Positions 1 to 7,943 of a DNA stretch of 8,447 bases are shown one piece after another. Source of the DNA: an uncultured Parvularculaceae bacterium (lineage in GTDB: Bacteria; Pseudomonadota; Alphaproteobacteria; Caulobacterales; Parvularculaceae); assembly GCA_947259815.1 (NCBI GenBank), contig CAMYNO010000144.1:1-8447 (forward strand), read 5' to 3'. Under the pieces are notes generated by a model. That model saw only the letters and a program-made list of their open reading frames with translations. It ran no database searches and had not been told where the DNA came from. Made by a program: the position numbers and the translations under genes. Position 1 is the stretch's first letter. Each line of letters starts with the position of its first letter.

Positions 1-650
<650 letters not shown>

Positions 651-664
651 TTACGTTCTGCCCG

Positions 665-685
665 CAGGCTTGTTTGAGCCTGTTT
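665..685 (+). terminator. Weak candidate terminator hairpin after pgi
   Basis: CAGGCT (665-670) and AGCCTG (677-682) form a perfect 6-bp stem with a 6-nt loop, starting 15 nt after the pgi stop. Only three T follow, so termination would be inefficient. Read-through into the cyclophilin gene is quite possible. Confidence 0.3.
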
Positions 686-731
686 GAAATGCAAAACTTT
701 TCTCAACGGGCACTTTGGGTCGATCTTGTAT

Positions 732-1364
732 ATGAATTTCTTCGGTGAAAATTTGCGAATTCTTGCTGTTGTCGCCTTTGCTGCGTTTGCACTCTTTGGC
801 GGGCCTTCTGCTGTTGCGGACGAAGATGCGCCACGCCACGCAAATATTCAGACGTCGGAGGGTAATATCGTCGTTGCACTCGATGCTGAAGCTGCGCCAC
901 TGACGGTGGAAAATTTTATGCAATATGCGAAGTCCGGCCACTATGACCGCACTATTTTTCATCGGATCGTGCGTGGGTTCTTGATTCAGGGCGGCGGCTA
1001 CTCGCAGTTTTTTAACGAGCGACCGACTCGCGACCCGGTTCCCTATGAGGGAGACAATAACCTGAAGAATGTTCGCGGGACGATCGCCATGGCGCGGATG
1101 GATCACAAGGATTCTGCACAGGCGCAGTGGTACATAAATCTGCGCGACAATGAAAAGCTCGATCATCAGGTTACGGATCTGGGCCCGATTTATGGCTACA
1201 CGGTTTTCGGCCATGTGGTTGAGGGAATGGACGTTGTGGACCGCATTGGCGCCGTCGCCACGGGCGGGGGCGGTCCGTTCGACGCGGAAGTTCCGACCGA
1301 ACCGATCATTATTTTGCGCATCGATCCTATCGAGTGGGACGATGTCGAGACCCCCGGCGAGTAG
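732..1364 (+). CDS. Exported peptidyl-prolyl cis-trans isomerase, cyclophilin type (PpiA-like)
   Basis: Cyclophilin that speeds cis-trans isomerisation of X-Pro bonds, predicted to work in the periplasm. I start at ATG 732: residues 1-29 form a signal peptide (short polar start, hydrophobic LAVVAFAAFALF core, cleavage expected after SAVA). The in-frame TTG at 684 would add 16 residues that spoil it. No strong Shine-Dalgarno precedes either start. The catalytic block FHRIVRGFLIQGGG carries the cyclophilin Arg and Gln. The next block reads AQWYIN where most bacterial homologues have SQFFIN, so the second aromatic is Tyr rather than Phe, a mild variant. KLDHQ...YTVFG followed by VVEGMDVVD resembles E. 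coli PpiA. Length (210 aa) fits a secreted single-domain cyclophilin. The stop codon is TAG, which matters for interpreting hisS downstream. hisS follows after 54 bp on the same strand. Confidence 0.93.
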   Translation: MNFFGENLRILAVVAFAAFALFGGPSAVADEDAPRHANIQTSEGNIVVALDAEAAPLTVENFMQYAKSGHYDRTIFHRIVRGFLIQGGGYSQFFNERPTRDPVPYEGDNNLKNVRGTIAMARMDHKDSAQAQWYINLRDNEKLDHQVTDLGPIYGYTVFGHVVEGMDVVDRIGAVATGGGGPFDAEVPTEPIIILRIDPIEWDDVETPGE

Positions 1365-1418
1365 GCGGGCGCAAATCCGCGTTTGCTGAATGGCGCGGCA
1401 TCGGTTATTTCGCCCCGC

Positions 1419-2915
1419 ATGAGTGAGAACCGAAAAAAGAAACAGAAAATCTTCAAGCCTAAAGCGCGGGTTCCCCGTGGCTTTCGCGATCGCCTTGGCG
1501 CTGAAATTGCCGCCGAGCGCGAGATGCTGGGCAAAATCTCGGCCGTCTATGAGGCGCGCGGGTTCGATCCGCTGGAAACGCCGGCCTTTGAGTACACCGA
1601 TGCCCTTGGCAAGTTTCTGCCGGATGTCGACCGGCCGAATGCTGGCGTTTTCTCGCTACAAGATGATGACGATCAATGGATGAGCCTTCGCTATGATCTG
1701 ACGGCGCCGCTGGCGCGCTTCGTGGCGGAGAATTACGATGCTCTGCCTAAGCCGTTCCGTCGCTATGCCGTCGGTCCCGTCTGGCGCAACGAGAAACCGG
1801 GCCCCGGTCGCTTCCGCCAGTTTACCCAATGCGACGCCGATACTGTCGGCGCGCCAGCGCCCTATGCGGATGCGGAAATGAGTACGCTTTTCGCTGAGGT
1901 GATCGCGGCGGCGGGGGTTTCCAAAGAAGATTTTGTCATCCGCATTTCCAACCGCAAGATTGTGGATGGACTTTTTGAGAAGCTGGCGCTTGCTGGCGAG
2001 GAAGATGCAGAGCGCCGCCTCAATGTCATGAGATCCATGGACAAGTTCGACCGTCTCGGCGAGGCGGGCGTGCGCTTGCTGCTGGGGCCGGGCCGAAAAG
2101 ATGAGAGCGGCGATTTCACCGATGGCGTCGGTTTGGACGATGCCGCTATCGACGCGGTGATCGGTTTCCTGACATCGACCGTCGCTGGAGATGACAAGGC
2201 GACGCTTGAAAAGCTTGGCGCTGTCATCGGGGAAACAGGAGCGGGCGCTGCGGGCGTTGGCGAGTTGGCGGAAATCATTCGCCAGACACCGGACGAATGG
2301 TCCAGTGCGGTTGTCGTCGATTGCTCAATCATTCGCGGGCTTGAATATTATACCGGCCCGGTTTTCGAGGCTGATTTAACATTCGAAGCGCAAGACGAAA
2401 AAGGCCGCCCGGTGCGCTTCGGCTCCGTCGGCGGCGGCGGGCGTTATGACGGGCTGGTCAAACGCTTCAAGGGGATTGAAGTGCCCGCTGTCGGGATCTC
2501 GGTGGGCGTTTCCCGCTTGTTGGCGGCCCTTGAATATCGCAAGGACGTAGAACAGTCAGCGCGCGGCCCTGTCGTCGTTCTGGCGCTGGAAAAAGACCAG
2601 ATGGCGCATTACCAGAAAATGGCGGCGGAATTGCGCGCGGCTGGAATTCGCGCGGAAGTCTATCTTGGTGGTTAGAACTTCGCCAAACAGCTTAAATACG
2701 CTGACAAGCGCGCCGCGCCGGTCGCCATCATTCAGGGGTCGGATGAACGCGAAAAGAATGAGGTAACGGTGAAGGATCTAATCCTCGGCGCTGAACTCTC
2801 CAAGAATATCGATGATAATAAAGCCTGGCGTGAAGACCAGCCGGCGCAATTTTCCACGCCGCGCGCAGGCCTCGTCGATGCGGTGAAACGAACGCTTGCC
2901 CGTCACGAAAAATAA
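1419..2915 (+). CDS. hisS: Histidyl-tRNA synthetase, reading frame interrupted by an in-frame TAG at 2673-2675
   Basis: Class II aminoacyl-tRNA synthetase that charges tRNA-His. Start chosen at ATG 1419; the in-frame TTG at 1383 adds only 12 residues of no family character, and no clear Shine-Dalgarno is visible. The N-terminal PRGFRD motif is followed by RYDLTAPLAR. Motif 2 (VWRNEKPGPGRFRQFTQCD) lies near residues 121-139, the histidine-specific RGLEYYTG near 306-313, GGGGRYDGL near 338-346, and motif 3 (AVGISVGVSRLL) near 357-368. The anticodon-binding domain begins near 382. Codon 419 is TAG. The same frame then continues for 79 sense codons to TAA at 2913-2915 and still reads as HisRS (NFAKQLKYADKR, then VAIIQGSDE). 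The full frame of 498 codons matches the long alphaproteobacterial HisRS; stopping at TAG leaves 418 residues without most of the anticodon-binding domain. Family identity is certain; functional status is open. Confidence 0.93.
2673..2675 (+). other. In-frame amber codon inside hisS
   Basis: TAG lies in the hisS frame between GGT GGT and AAC TTC. One base change from AAG (Lys) or CAG (Gln) would give it. There is no frameshift on either side, and downstream codons keep HisRS family sequence up to a TAA stop 80 codons later. See the hisS entry and the finding for alternatives. Confidence 0.95.
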
Positions 2916-3820
2916 ATCAGGACGCCTGAAATCGTCAGCACCGAAAACAGTGTGGTGGTGAGTACGGCTGCGGCCGCTTCCGTCGCGTAGACATTATGTT
3001 GGCTCGCCATGACAAAGGCGATAGCGCCGGTCGGAACCATGGTGAAAAGCGCCAGTGCGCCGAGATAGTGCGTGTCGCTGACGCCGAACACGACCGCCAG
3101 GCCAATCGCCATGGCGGGCAATAACCCCATTTTAATGGCGCCAATCGTTGCCACACGGCCCGCGACCAGACGCACGGATGGGAAGCGGTGGGTGGCGAGA
3201 AACAGCCCGAGGGAGACAAGTGCGGTCGGACCGGCCGCGCGGCCGAGATAATCGAAGAAAGTCTCGAACGGTCCCGTGAGCGGCAGGCCGAGCGCGGCGT
3301 AAATAAAGCCCGCCGCCATGCCGATAACCAGCGGGTTTTTAAGGGGGCCAGTAAATAGCGTTATCAGGCTCTCGTCGTTCTTGCGTCCAATCAGGGCGGC
3401 GCCAATGGCAATAACGACAGTCCCCTCGATCAGCATAAGGATGATAAATGGGCGGGCCCAGCAGTCGACATTCATGGCGATGGGAAGGCCCAGAAACACC
3501 GCATTGCCAAGCGTGGAAGCGAAAGCGTGCGCGCCCGCTTCCGGCGCGCTGAGTGAGAAAACCGACTTCGACAGAAAATATCCGATCAATATCGCAGCAA
3601 GCGCGCCGATTGCGTAAGCGCCGGCAATACCGGCGTCGGCGACGCCCGGCGGTTGGGTTCTGGCGGCGAGACCGAACAACGCAGCAGGCATGGCGATGCG
3701 AAAGACAAAGCGGTTCAGCGCGGCGGCGTCTTCAGCCGCCAGGGCGGAAAGTCTGGCGGCGGCGAAACCCACGGCGATGATTGCGAAAACGGGTAGAGCG
3801 ACGGTTAGAACAGCAGACAT
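2903..3820 (-). CDS. AEC (auxin efflux carrier) family transporter
   Basis: Inner-membrane permease of the AEC family (bile/arsenite/riboflavin transporter superfamily). Members characterised in bacteria carry small carboxylates such as malate or malonate, but the substrate here cannot be read from the sequence. The 305-residue protein is almost wholly hydrophobic, with about ten predicted membrane segments (for example 4-25, 64-85, 124-145, 282-303). It contains the family's central motif as GNAVFLGLPI around residue 108, usually written GNTGFLGLP, and PTGAIAFVMA in the second half. ATG at 3820 is preceded by GGGAA as a possible ribosome binding site. The stop is TGA at 2903-2905. Its last 13 bp overlap the convergent 3' end of the full hisS frame (to 2915), with no terminator between them. 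The next gene upstream is divergent, so this is probably monocistronic. Confidence 0.9.
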   Translation of the reverse strand: MSAVLTVALPVFAIIAVGFAAARLSALAAEDAAALNRFVFRIAMPAALFGLAARTQPPGVADAGIAGAYAIGALAAILIGYFLSKSVFSLSAPEAGAHAFASTLGNAVFLGLPIAMNVDCWARPFIILMLIEGTVVIAIGAALIGRKNDESLITLFTGPLKNPLVIGMAAGFIYAALGLPLTGPFETFFDYLGRAAGPTALVSLGLFLATHRFPSVRLVAGRVATIGAIKMGLLPAMAIGLAVVFGVSDTHYLGALALFTMVPTGAIAFVMASQHNVYATEAAAAVLTTTLFSVLTISGVLIYFS

Positions 3821-3934
3821 GACGTTCCCAATTACGAGCGCCGTCTGTCACGGGTTTGAGCATCGTCGTCAAGTTTTCAGGGGAGGGGTCGGACGGGCGT
3901 TATTGACCTTGGATCTCCCGGGGGCTGGGGGGCG

Positions 3935-4108
3935 ATGGTTAAAAACCGGAATTTCCGCCGCGAACGCCTGTCCGACATTGATAAAATGGTCCCCGATTGG
4001 GGCGCGCCAAAGGAGCAATTAAGGCCATTTCGTGAAGTCGCGGCTCAATTCGTGGGCTCAAAAACGCCTTTGCGGCTTGCTCTTGGACAATTCCCGGGCG
4101 ATGCTTGA
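3935..4108 (+). CDS. Possible small ORF upstream of the DUF2794 gene (57 codons), unproven
   Basis: This open frame begins ATG at 3935, with a G-rich stretch (GGGGGG) just upstream that could act as a ribosome binding site. It encodes 57 residues, starting MVKNRNFRRERLSDIDKM, very basic and charged, with no membrane segment or motif I recognise. It ends at TGA 4106-4108, four bases before the preferred ATG of the DUF2794 gene, so translational coupling would be possible. Third-position GC looks only average. It may be a chance frame in a leader region. It is listed because otherwise 3821-4112 (292 bp between divergent genes) holds nothing else I can name. Confidence 0.22.
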   Translation: MVKNRNFRRERLSDIDKMVPDWGAPKEQLRPFREVAAQFVGSKTPLRLALGQFPGDA

Positions 4109-4112
4109 GGCG

Positions 4113-4469
4113 ATGAGTTCGACTGAGTGTATTGAGCCACAGCGTCGGGCGCGCGGTAAAGGCGCGCCGGGGCCTGTCGCATTTAACCGATCAGAGCTGA
4201 CCCGAATTCTGGGGGTCTATGGCCACTTTGTCGCCGCCGGCGAGTGGCGCGACTATGCGATCGATTGCCTGTCGGAGCGCGCCGTCTTTTCGATATTCCG
4301 TAAAGCGTCGGAAATGCCGCTCTACCGGATCGAAAAACGTCCGTCCCTGGCGCGCCGTCAGGGACAGTGGATGGTTGTCTCGATGACCGGCGCTATTTTG
4401 AAGCGTGGGCATCAGTTGAATCAGGTTTTGAAAGTATTCGACCGGCAGAAATTAAAGCTGGCGACTTGA
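4113..4469 (+). CDS. DUF2794 family protein (alphaproteobacterial, function unknown)
   Basis: Small, probably cytosolic protein of a family found almost only in alphaproteobacteria. No function is established. Diagnostic stretches are FNRSELTRIL, then VAAGEWRDYAIDCL, AVFSIFRKASEMPLYRIEK, RRQGQW and LKRGHQLNQVLKVFDR, covering essentially the whole family domain. I prefer ATG 4113 (118 aa) because it gives the short hydrophilic N-terminus normal for the family. In-frame ATG 4101 and GTG 4032 (145 aa, preceded by AAGG at 4021-4024) are alternatives, and GTG 4032 cannot be excluded. The stop is TGA at 4467-4469. The 3' end overlaps the convergent TPR gene by 18 bp. No membrane segment or signal peptide is present. 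Confidence 0.9.
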   Translation: MSSTECIEPQRRARGKGAPGPVAFNRSELTRILGVYGHFVAAGEWRDYAIDCLSERAVFSIFRKASEMPLYRIEKRPSLARRQGQWMVVSMTGAILKRGHQLNQVLKVFDRQKLKLAT

Positions 4470-5690
4470 GATTGCATCGTGCTCGTCGGTGCAGGCTTTG
4501 AGCGTTTCCACGAAAACATGACGCTGCGCGTGGCTGCCGCCAATGCGGTGGAGCGATGGCAAAAGGCCATGCAGGCTTTCCGCAGCGCGCTCGCGCCGGC
4601 CCGTCAGGAACGCAACAATAGCCTCTCCGGCGGGAACGGCTACGGCGGACCAGACGTCGTCGTCGCCGTTTGCGCTGGCTGCTTTTTTGCGCATGTCGGC
4701 AAGAAAGGCGCCCGCCTCGTCGGCTTCTCCAGCGCGGGCAAGGGCGTAGAGATAGTGCAGATCGTGAAACGGCAGGATATGGTCGTTCATCCGTTCCCGA
4801 ACTTGTTCAACAATCGGCGCCCAGCGCTCGCCGACATGTGCGCCGCGTAATTCCAGCCGCCACAACATTGAAATTGCGCCGATCTGTTCCTGCGGAAACT
4901 CGGGCCACTCTCCCCAAAGGCGGCGGTCAAAAATTCCAATGGCGTCTTCGTTTTGATCGAGAGACAGCCGAAACAACGCTGCATGCCACCAATTGTGATC
5001 GCGGATGAAGACGCCTTTATTGTCCCATGTATGGGCGCAGTGATCGAGCCAGCGCGCGCCGTCCTGCGGTCGGTATTGCGCATCCATGACATGGGCGACG
5101 GCATGGTGGGCCCAGGCGTCGTCGATGGCGATCTCCGTCGCGCGCAGACCCTCTTCTTCTGCTTCTTCCAGCCGGTGGTTCTGTTCCAGCGCAAATGCAA
5201 TCATGCCATGTGCATATGGCGCATTTTCGTGAGCGATGCGCGCGCGTTCGCCAAAGCGCAATAAAGCGGCCGCGTCGCCAAGATTAAAGGCGTGATACTG
5301 CCCCCATTTGATGGCGCATAAATCCGCTGGCCAGCGCACGGTGAGTTCGTCCAGCGCCGCTTTGGCGCCTTCAAAGTCATAGGCGGCCCATGCGCGTACA
5401 GCTTGGCAGAATAGCCGTTCGCGCTCACTCGTCTGATCTATGGTTGCGTTGATACGGTCGAGATAGGTTTGGGCGGACGCCCAGCCTTCCGCTCCCTCGA
5501 AAGCGAGATGAAGGGCGGCTGCATGGGCGTTCAAGAGCGGCGCCTGAGGATAAGCGTCAGCGACATCGAACAGCGCACGCAAATTTGCGCCATAGCTGAG
5601 ATGCTCGTCCACATAGGCGTCATAGCCATTGGCGGCGGTCTGGTCCGCGCCAGTTATGGGGAGATTGAAACGGTCTTTGTACGATGACAT
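4452..5690 (-). CDS. TPR-repeat protein, TTC38/StaR-like family
   Basis: A 412-residue, mostly helical, soluble protein without signal peptide or membrane segment. It resembles the TTC38 family (StaR-like TPR proteins, found from bacteria to man), whose biochemical role is not established. Family hallmarks are DAWAHHAVAHVMD (about 191-203), the HNWWHAALFRLSL segment (about 232-244) and repeated helix pairs rich in Ala, Leu, Glu and Trp throughout, such as AYDFEGAKAALDEL (103-116). ATG 5690 is supported by AAGG seven bases upstream. The stop is TAA. The gene ends within the convergent DUF2794 gene (18-bp overlap, no hairpin between them). The terminator at 5779-5811 separates it from the BI-1 gene upstream, so it should have its own promoter in 5691-5778; no convincing -35/-10 pair stands out there. 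Confidence 0.85.
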   Translation of the reverse strand: MSSYKDRFNLPITGADQTAANGYDAYVDEHLSYGANLRALFDVADAYPQAPLLNAHAAALHLAFEGAEGWASAQTYLDRINATIDQTSERERLFCQAVRAWAAYDFEGAKAALDELTVRWPADLCAIKWGQYHAFNLGDAAALLRFGERARIAHENAPYAHGMIAFALEQNHRLEEAEEEGLRATEIAIDDAWAHHAVAHVMDAQYRPQDGARWLDHCAHTWDNKGVFIRDHNWWHAALFRLSLDQNEDAIGIFDRRLWGEWPEFPQEQIGAISMLWRLELRGAHVGERWAPIVEQVRERMNDHILPFHDLHYLYALARAGEADEAGAFLADMRKKAASANGDDDVWSAVAVPAGEAIVAFLTGRRERAAESLHGLLPSLHRIGGSHAQRHVFVETLKACTDEHDAISSRQL

Positions 5691-5777
5691 GCGCGAACCT
5701 TATGAGCGCCGACGGTGAAGCGCAATTCGCGGAACAATGACAGATCATCACATTTGCGCCGTCAGTATGGGTGAAAC

Positions 5778-5811
5778 AAAAAACCCCCGCCGGTTAAGGG
5801 CGGGGGTTTTT
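5778..5811 (-). terminator. Strong Rho-independent terminator of the BI-1/YccA gene
   Basis: A perfect 13-bp inverted repeat, AAAAACCCCCGCC (5779-5791) and GGCGGGGGTTTTT (5799-5811), encloses a 7-nt loop. Read on the minus strand, the GC-rich stem ends in six T (5783-5778), 21 nt past the BI-1 stop codon. The element is nearly symmetric, so it could also terminate plus-strand transcripts, although no plus-strand gene ends just before it. Confidence 0.93.
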
Positions 5812-5831
5812 GCTGTTGATGTTCGGCCGCA

Positions 5832-6563
5832 CTATTCGCGCATGATGCCCAGAATATTGAGAATGTGAATGAACAGCGTCGCGAACGATCCATATAGCGC
5901 AAAGGCGCCAAAGATCGCCGCACGGTCGTTACCGCCTGCGCCTTCCACATACATATTCTTGACCATCTGCGTTTCGTAGGCGGTGATCGCGGAGAAAACG
6001 AGCACAACCAGTGACGATGTAATGAGGCTCATCATGGTGCTCTGAAAGATCAGCGCATTCAAAATGATTGCGATCAAAAGCCCGACGGTCGCCATGAAAA
6101 GGAATGTGCCCCATCCGGAAAGGCTCTTCTTCGTTGTATAGCCGTAAAGGCTCATGGCGCCGAAGACGGACGCTGTAATGAAGAAAGCCCGATAGATTTC
6201 CTGCGCGGCGTCGGCGCGGATGAAGGCGAACAGCATTGTTGAAATCAACACGCCCCAGAAGGCGGCATTGATCCAGAACATTGCATGGGCGGCGGCTTTC
6301 GAGCCGGAGAAGATAACTTTCGGCGCAATAAAACCCATGCCAATGATTCCGACAAACGGCAGCCAACGAAGCGGCGTGCTTGCAATCTGAACCATCAACG
6401 CTTCATTGCTGGCGAGCAGCAATGAAAATATGCCGGTCGCGGCGACGCCGAGCGCCATGTAATTATAAACGCCCAGCATATATTGCCGCAGGCCCTGATC
6501 GATGGCGGCGCCGCTTGCGGTCGTGGTCGCCGTGCGGCCGAATTGCGTGCGCGGTTCGTTCAT
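5832..6563 (-). CDS. Bax inhibitor-1/YccA family inner-membrane protein
   Basis: Integral membrane protein of the BI-1 (TMBIM) family. Bacterial relatives include the calcium-leak protein YetJ and E. coli YccA, a modulator of the FtsH protease. The 243-residue protein has a soluble N-terminus of about 28 residues and seven predicted membrane helices (about 31-51, 66-80, 93-114, 126-144, 152-173, 179-196, 217-239). The family motif TAYETQMVKNMY is at 194-205. The acidic pair of the family is altered: the TM6 position is Glu 197, and the TM7 position, Asp in YetJ-like LYLDF, is Ser in LYGSF (223-227). The end ILNILGIMRE recalls YccA rather than YetJ. Start ATG 6563 has AAAGGGA about nine bases upstream. 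Stop is TAG, followed by the strong terminator. A CtrA box lies 130 bp upstream, suggesting possible cell-cycle control. Confidence 0.92.
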   Translation of the reverse strand: MNEPRTQFGRTATTTASGAAIDQGLRQYMLGVYNYMALGVAATGIFSLLLASNEALMVQIASTPLRWLPFVGIIGMGFIAPKVIFSGSKAAAHAMFWINAAFWGVLISTMLFAFIRADAAQEIYRAFFITASVFGAMSLYGYTTKKSLSGWGTFLFMATVGLLIAIILNALIFQSTMMSLITSSLVVLVFSAITAYETQMVKNMYVEGAGGNDRAAIFGAFALYGSFATLFIHILNILGIMRE

Positions 6564-6692
6564 GGATTGTGGTCCCTTTCAAAAGCTATCCGCCGGTCGC
6601 CATGGGGCGCCCGGCGCGAACAAGTGGAAATATCGGATGCAGCGGCGTCGCAATCAAGGGCTCAAGCGCCGAAATCGACCTATTTTCGCGGG

Positions 6693-6708
6693 TTAACAGA
6701 CGGTTAAC
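6693..6708. promoter_or_regulatory. Perfect CtrA full binding site
   Basis: TTAA (6693-6696), seven bases, then TTAAC (6704-6708) exactly matches the CtrA consensus TTAA-N7-TTAAC. On the minus strand it also reads TTAA-N7-TTAAC. It sits between the end of the glycosyltransferase gene and the start of the BI-1 gene, 130 bp before the latter. No strong -10 is visible at the expected distance, so whether it activates, represses or is inert is unknown. Confidence 0.6.
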
Positions 6709-6722
6709 GCCGCCGGCGGGCG

Positions 6723-7907
6723 TCAGTCTATCATCTTGGCGGAGCGCAGCCAGAATTCTTCGTCGAAACCCGGCGTTTCGAGGTTCGTGATAAACTGCCG
6801 CGTCGCCGCCTCCCAGGAGAAGCGCTGTGCCCATTCTCGGCAAGCTTCCGGGTCGCGCTTTTCCCAGGCGTTCATGCACGCTGTGCGCAGATCCTCATCC
6901 ATCGCCCCGCAGCCTTCCGGCGCACCGTCGAGAATTTCCAGCGGACCACGCACCGGATAGGCGGCGACTGGTACGCCGCAAGCAAGCGCCTCGACATTGA
7001 CGAGGCCGAACGTGTCGGTTCGTGACGGGAATACGAATACATCAGCACCCTGATAATAGCGCGTCAGGTCATCGCCATATTGCGGGCCTGTAAAGACAGC
7101 GTCTTTGTATTTTTCTTCAAGCTCTTCGCGCTGGGGGCCGTCGCCGACGATGACTTTTGTGCCGGGCAGGTCTAGTTCGATGAAGTCCTCGATACTTTTT
7201 TCAACCGCGAGCCGGCCTACGTAAAGGAAGATCGGACGCTTGTATTTATTGAGGAATGACCTGTCGCCCGGTTTGAATTGTTCAAGGTCAACTCCGCGCG
7301 TCCACAGTTTCATCTTTGAAAAACCGCGTTCGCTCAGTTCCTCAATCAATCCCGGCGTTGCGACCATCATGGTTTCGCCGTCCTTGTGAAAGTCCTTGAG
7401 GACGGCGTAGCCCCAGCTCACCGGCGCTTTCCAGCGTTCGTTTGCATATTCGGCAAAGCGTGTGTGAAAGCTGGTCGTAAAAGGATAGCCGCGACGTTTG
7501 CAAAACCGGCGCGCGGCGCGCCCGAGCGGTCCCTCCGTCGCAATATGGATTGCGTCCGGCTGGAATTCGTTGATCATTTGCGCGACTTTCCGGTTCGGCA
7601 TCAGCGAAAGCCGGATTTCCGGATAAGACGGCATCGGCACCGATTTGAAGTCGTTCGGCGTTATGTAGAGCACTTCATTGCCAAGGCCGGTGAGGATCTG
7701 GCCCAGCGTATCGAGTGTGCGCACAACGCCGTTTAGCTGTGGTTTCCATGCGTCCGTGGCGATGACGATTTTCAAACCACCCTCTACGCTCGGCATATCG
7801 AAGCGCGCTTTTGCTCTGGTCAGCCGGCCAACGCCGGAACCAAGGCGATGCAAGGGCCCTTTTTTGCGCTGCGGTGGCGATTCTGGTTCAGTTTTATTGT
7901 CGCTCAT
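6723..7907 (-). CDS. Glycosyltransferase family 4 protein (GT-B fold), substrate unknown
   Basis: Predicted cytosolic or membrane-associated retaining glycosyltransferase of 394 residues. Residues 1-37 are a polar, basic, probably disordered extension. The N-terminal Rossmann domain opens with KIVIATDAWKPQLNGVVRTL (46-65), the Gly-rich acceptor-side loop seen in MgtA/SQD2-like enzymes. Other marks are SFHTRFAEY (146-154), WTRGVDLEQF (202-211) and FLYVGRLAVEKSIEDF (227-242). The donor site contains GDGPQREEL (255-263) and FPSRTDTFGLVNVEALACG (293-311), the EX7E region in which the first Glu is Asp 298 and the second is Glu 306, as is common in this subfamily. Mannosyl, glucosyl or sulfoquinovosyl transfer to a lipid are all conceivable. 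ATG 7907 lacks a strong Shine-Dalgarno, so ATG at residue 38 is an alternative. Stop is TGA. The gene is 159 bp upstream of BI-1 on the same strand, with no strong terminator between. Confidence 0.9.
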   Translation of the reverse strand: MSDNKTEPESPPQRKKGPLHRLGSGVGRLTRAKARFDMPSVEGGLKIVIATDAWKPQLNGVVRTLDTLGQILTGLGNEVLYITPNDFKSVPMPSYPEIRLSLMPNRKVAQMINEFQPDAIHIATEGPLGRAARRFCKRRGYPFTTSFHTRFAEYANERWKAPVSWGYAVLKDFHKDGETMMVATPGLIEELSERGFSKMKLWTRGVDLEQFKPGDRSFLNKYKRPIFLYVGRLAVEKSIEDFIELDLPGTKVIVGDGPQREELEEKYKDAVFTGPQYGDDLTRYYQGADVFVFPSRTDTFGLVNVEALACGVPVAAYPVRGPLEILDGAPEGCGAMDEDLRTACMNAWEKRDPEACREWAQRFSWEAATRQFITNLETPGFDEEFWLRSAKMID

Positions 7908-7943
7908 AGCGCGTATTTACCTGTTTTATCGTGAAAATCCCCC

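Noticed and set aside
651..1214. 187-codon minus-strand frame opposite the cyclophilin gene
   Set aside because: Antisense shadow of a securely identified gene; the translation has no recognisable family and its ends match nothing regulatory.
1862..2332. 156-codon minus-strand frame opposite hisS
   Set aside because: Ser/Pro-rich shadow translation opposite conserved HisRS codons; no motif or ribosome binding site.
2673..2675. Genome-wide recoding of UAG (for example pyrrolysine use)
   Set aside because: Three other genes in the window end at TAG exactly where their families end, and no pylT- or PylS-like sequence is present here.
2917..2929. TCAGG-ACG-CCTGA hairpin just after the hisS TAA
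   Set aside because: Only a 5-bp stem with no T tract on either strand, and it lies within the AEC coding region; not a convincing terminator.
3903..3908. TTGACC as a -35 for the DUF2794 transcript
   Set aside because: No acceptable -10 occurs 16-18 bp downstream, where the sequence is G-rich.
6707..6723. ACGCC/GGCGT hairpin at the end of the glycosyltransferase gene
   Set aside because: The 5-bp stem lacks a T tract on the minus strand and overlaps the stop codon and the CtrA box; too weak to call a terminator.
6380..6790. 136-codon plus-strand frame across the BI-1 start and the intergenic region
   Set aside because: Arg-rich shadow of the BI-1 and glycosyltransferase genes; both have clear family matches on the other strand.
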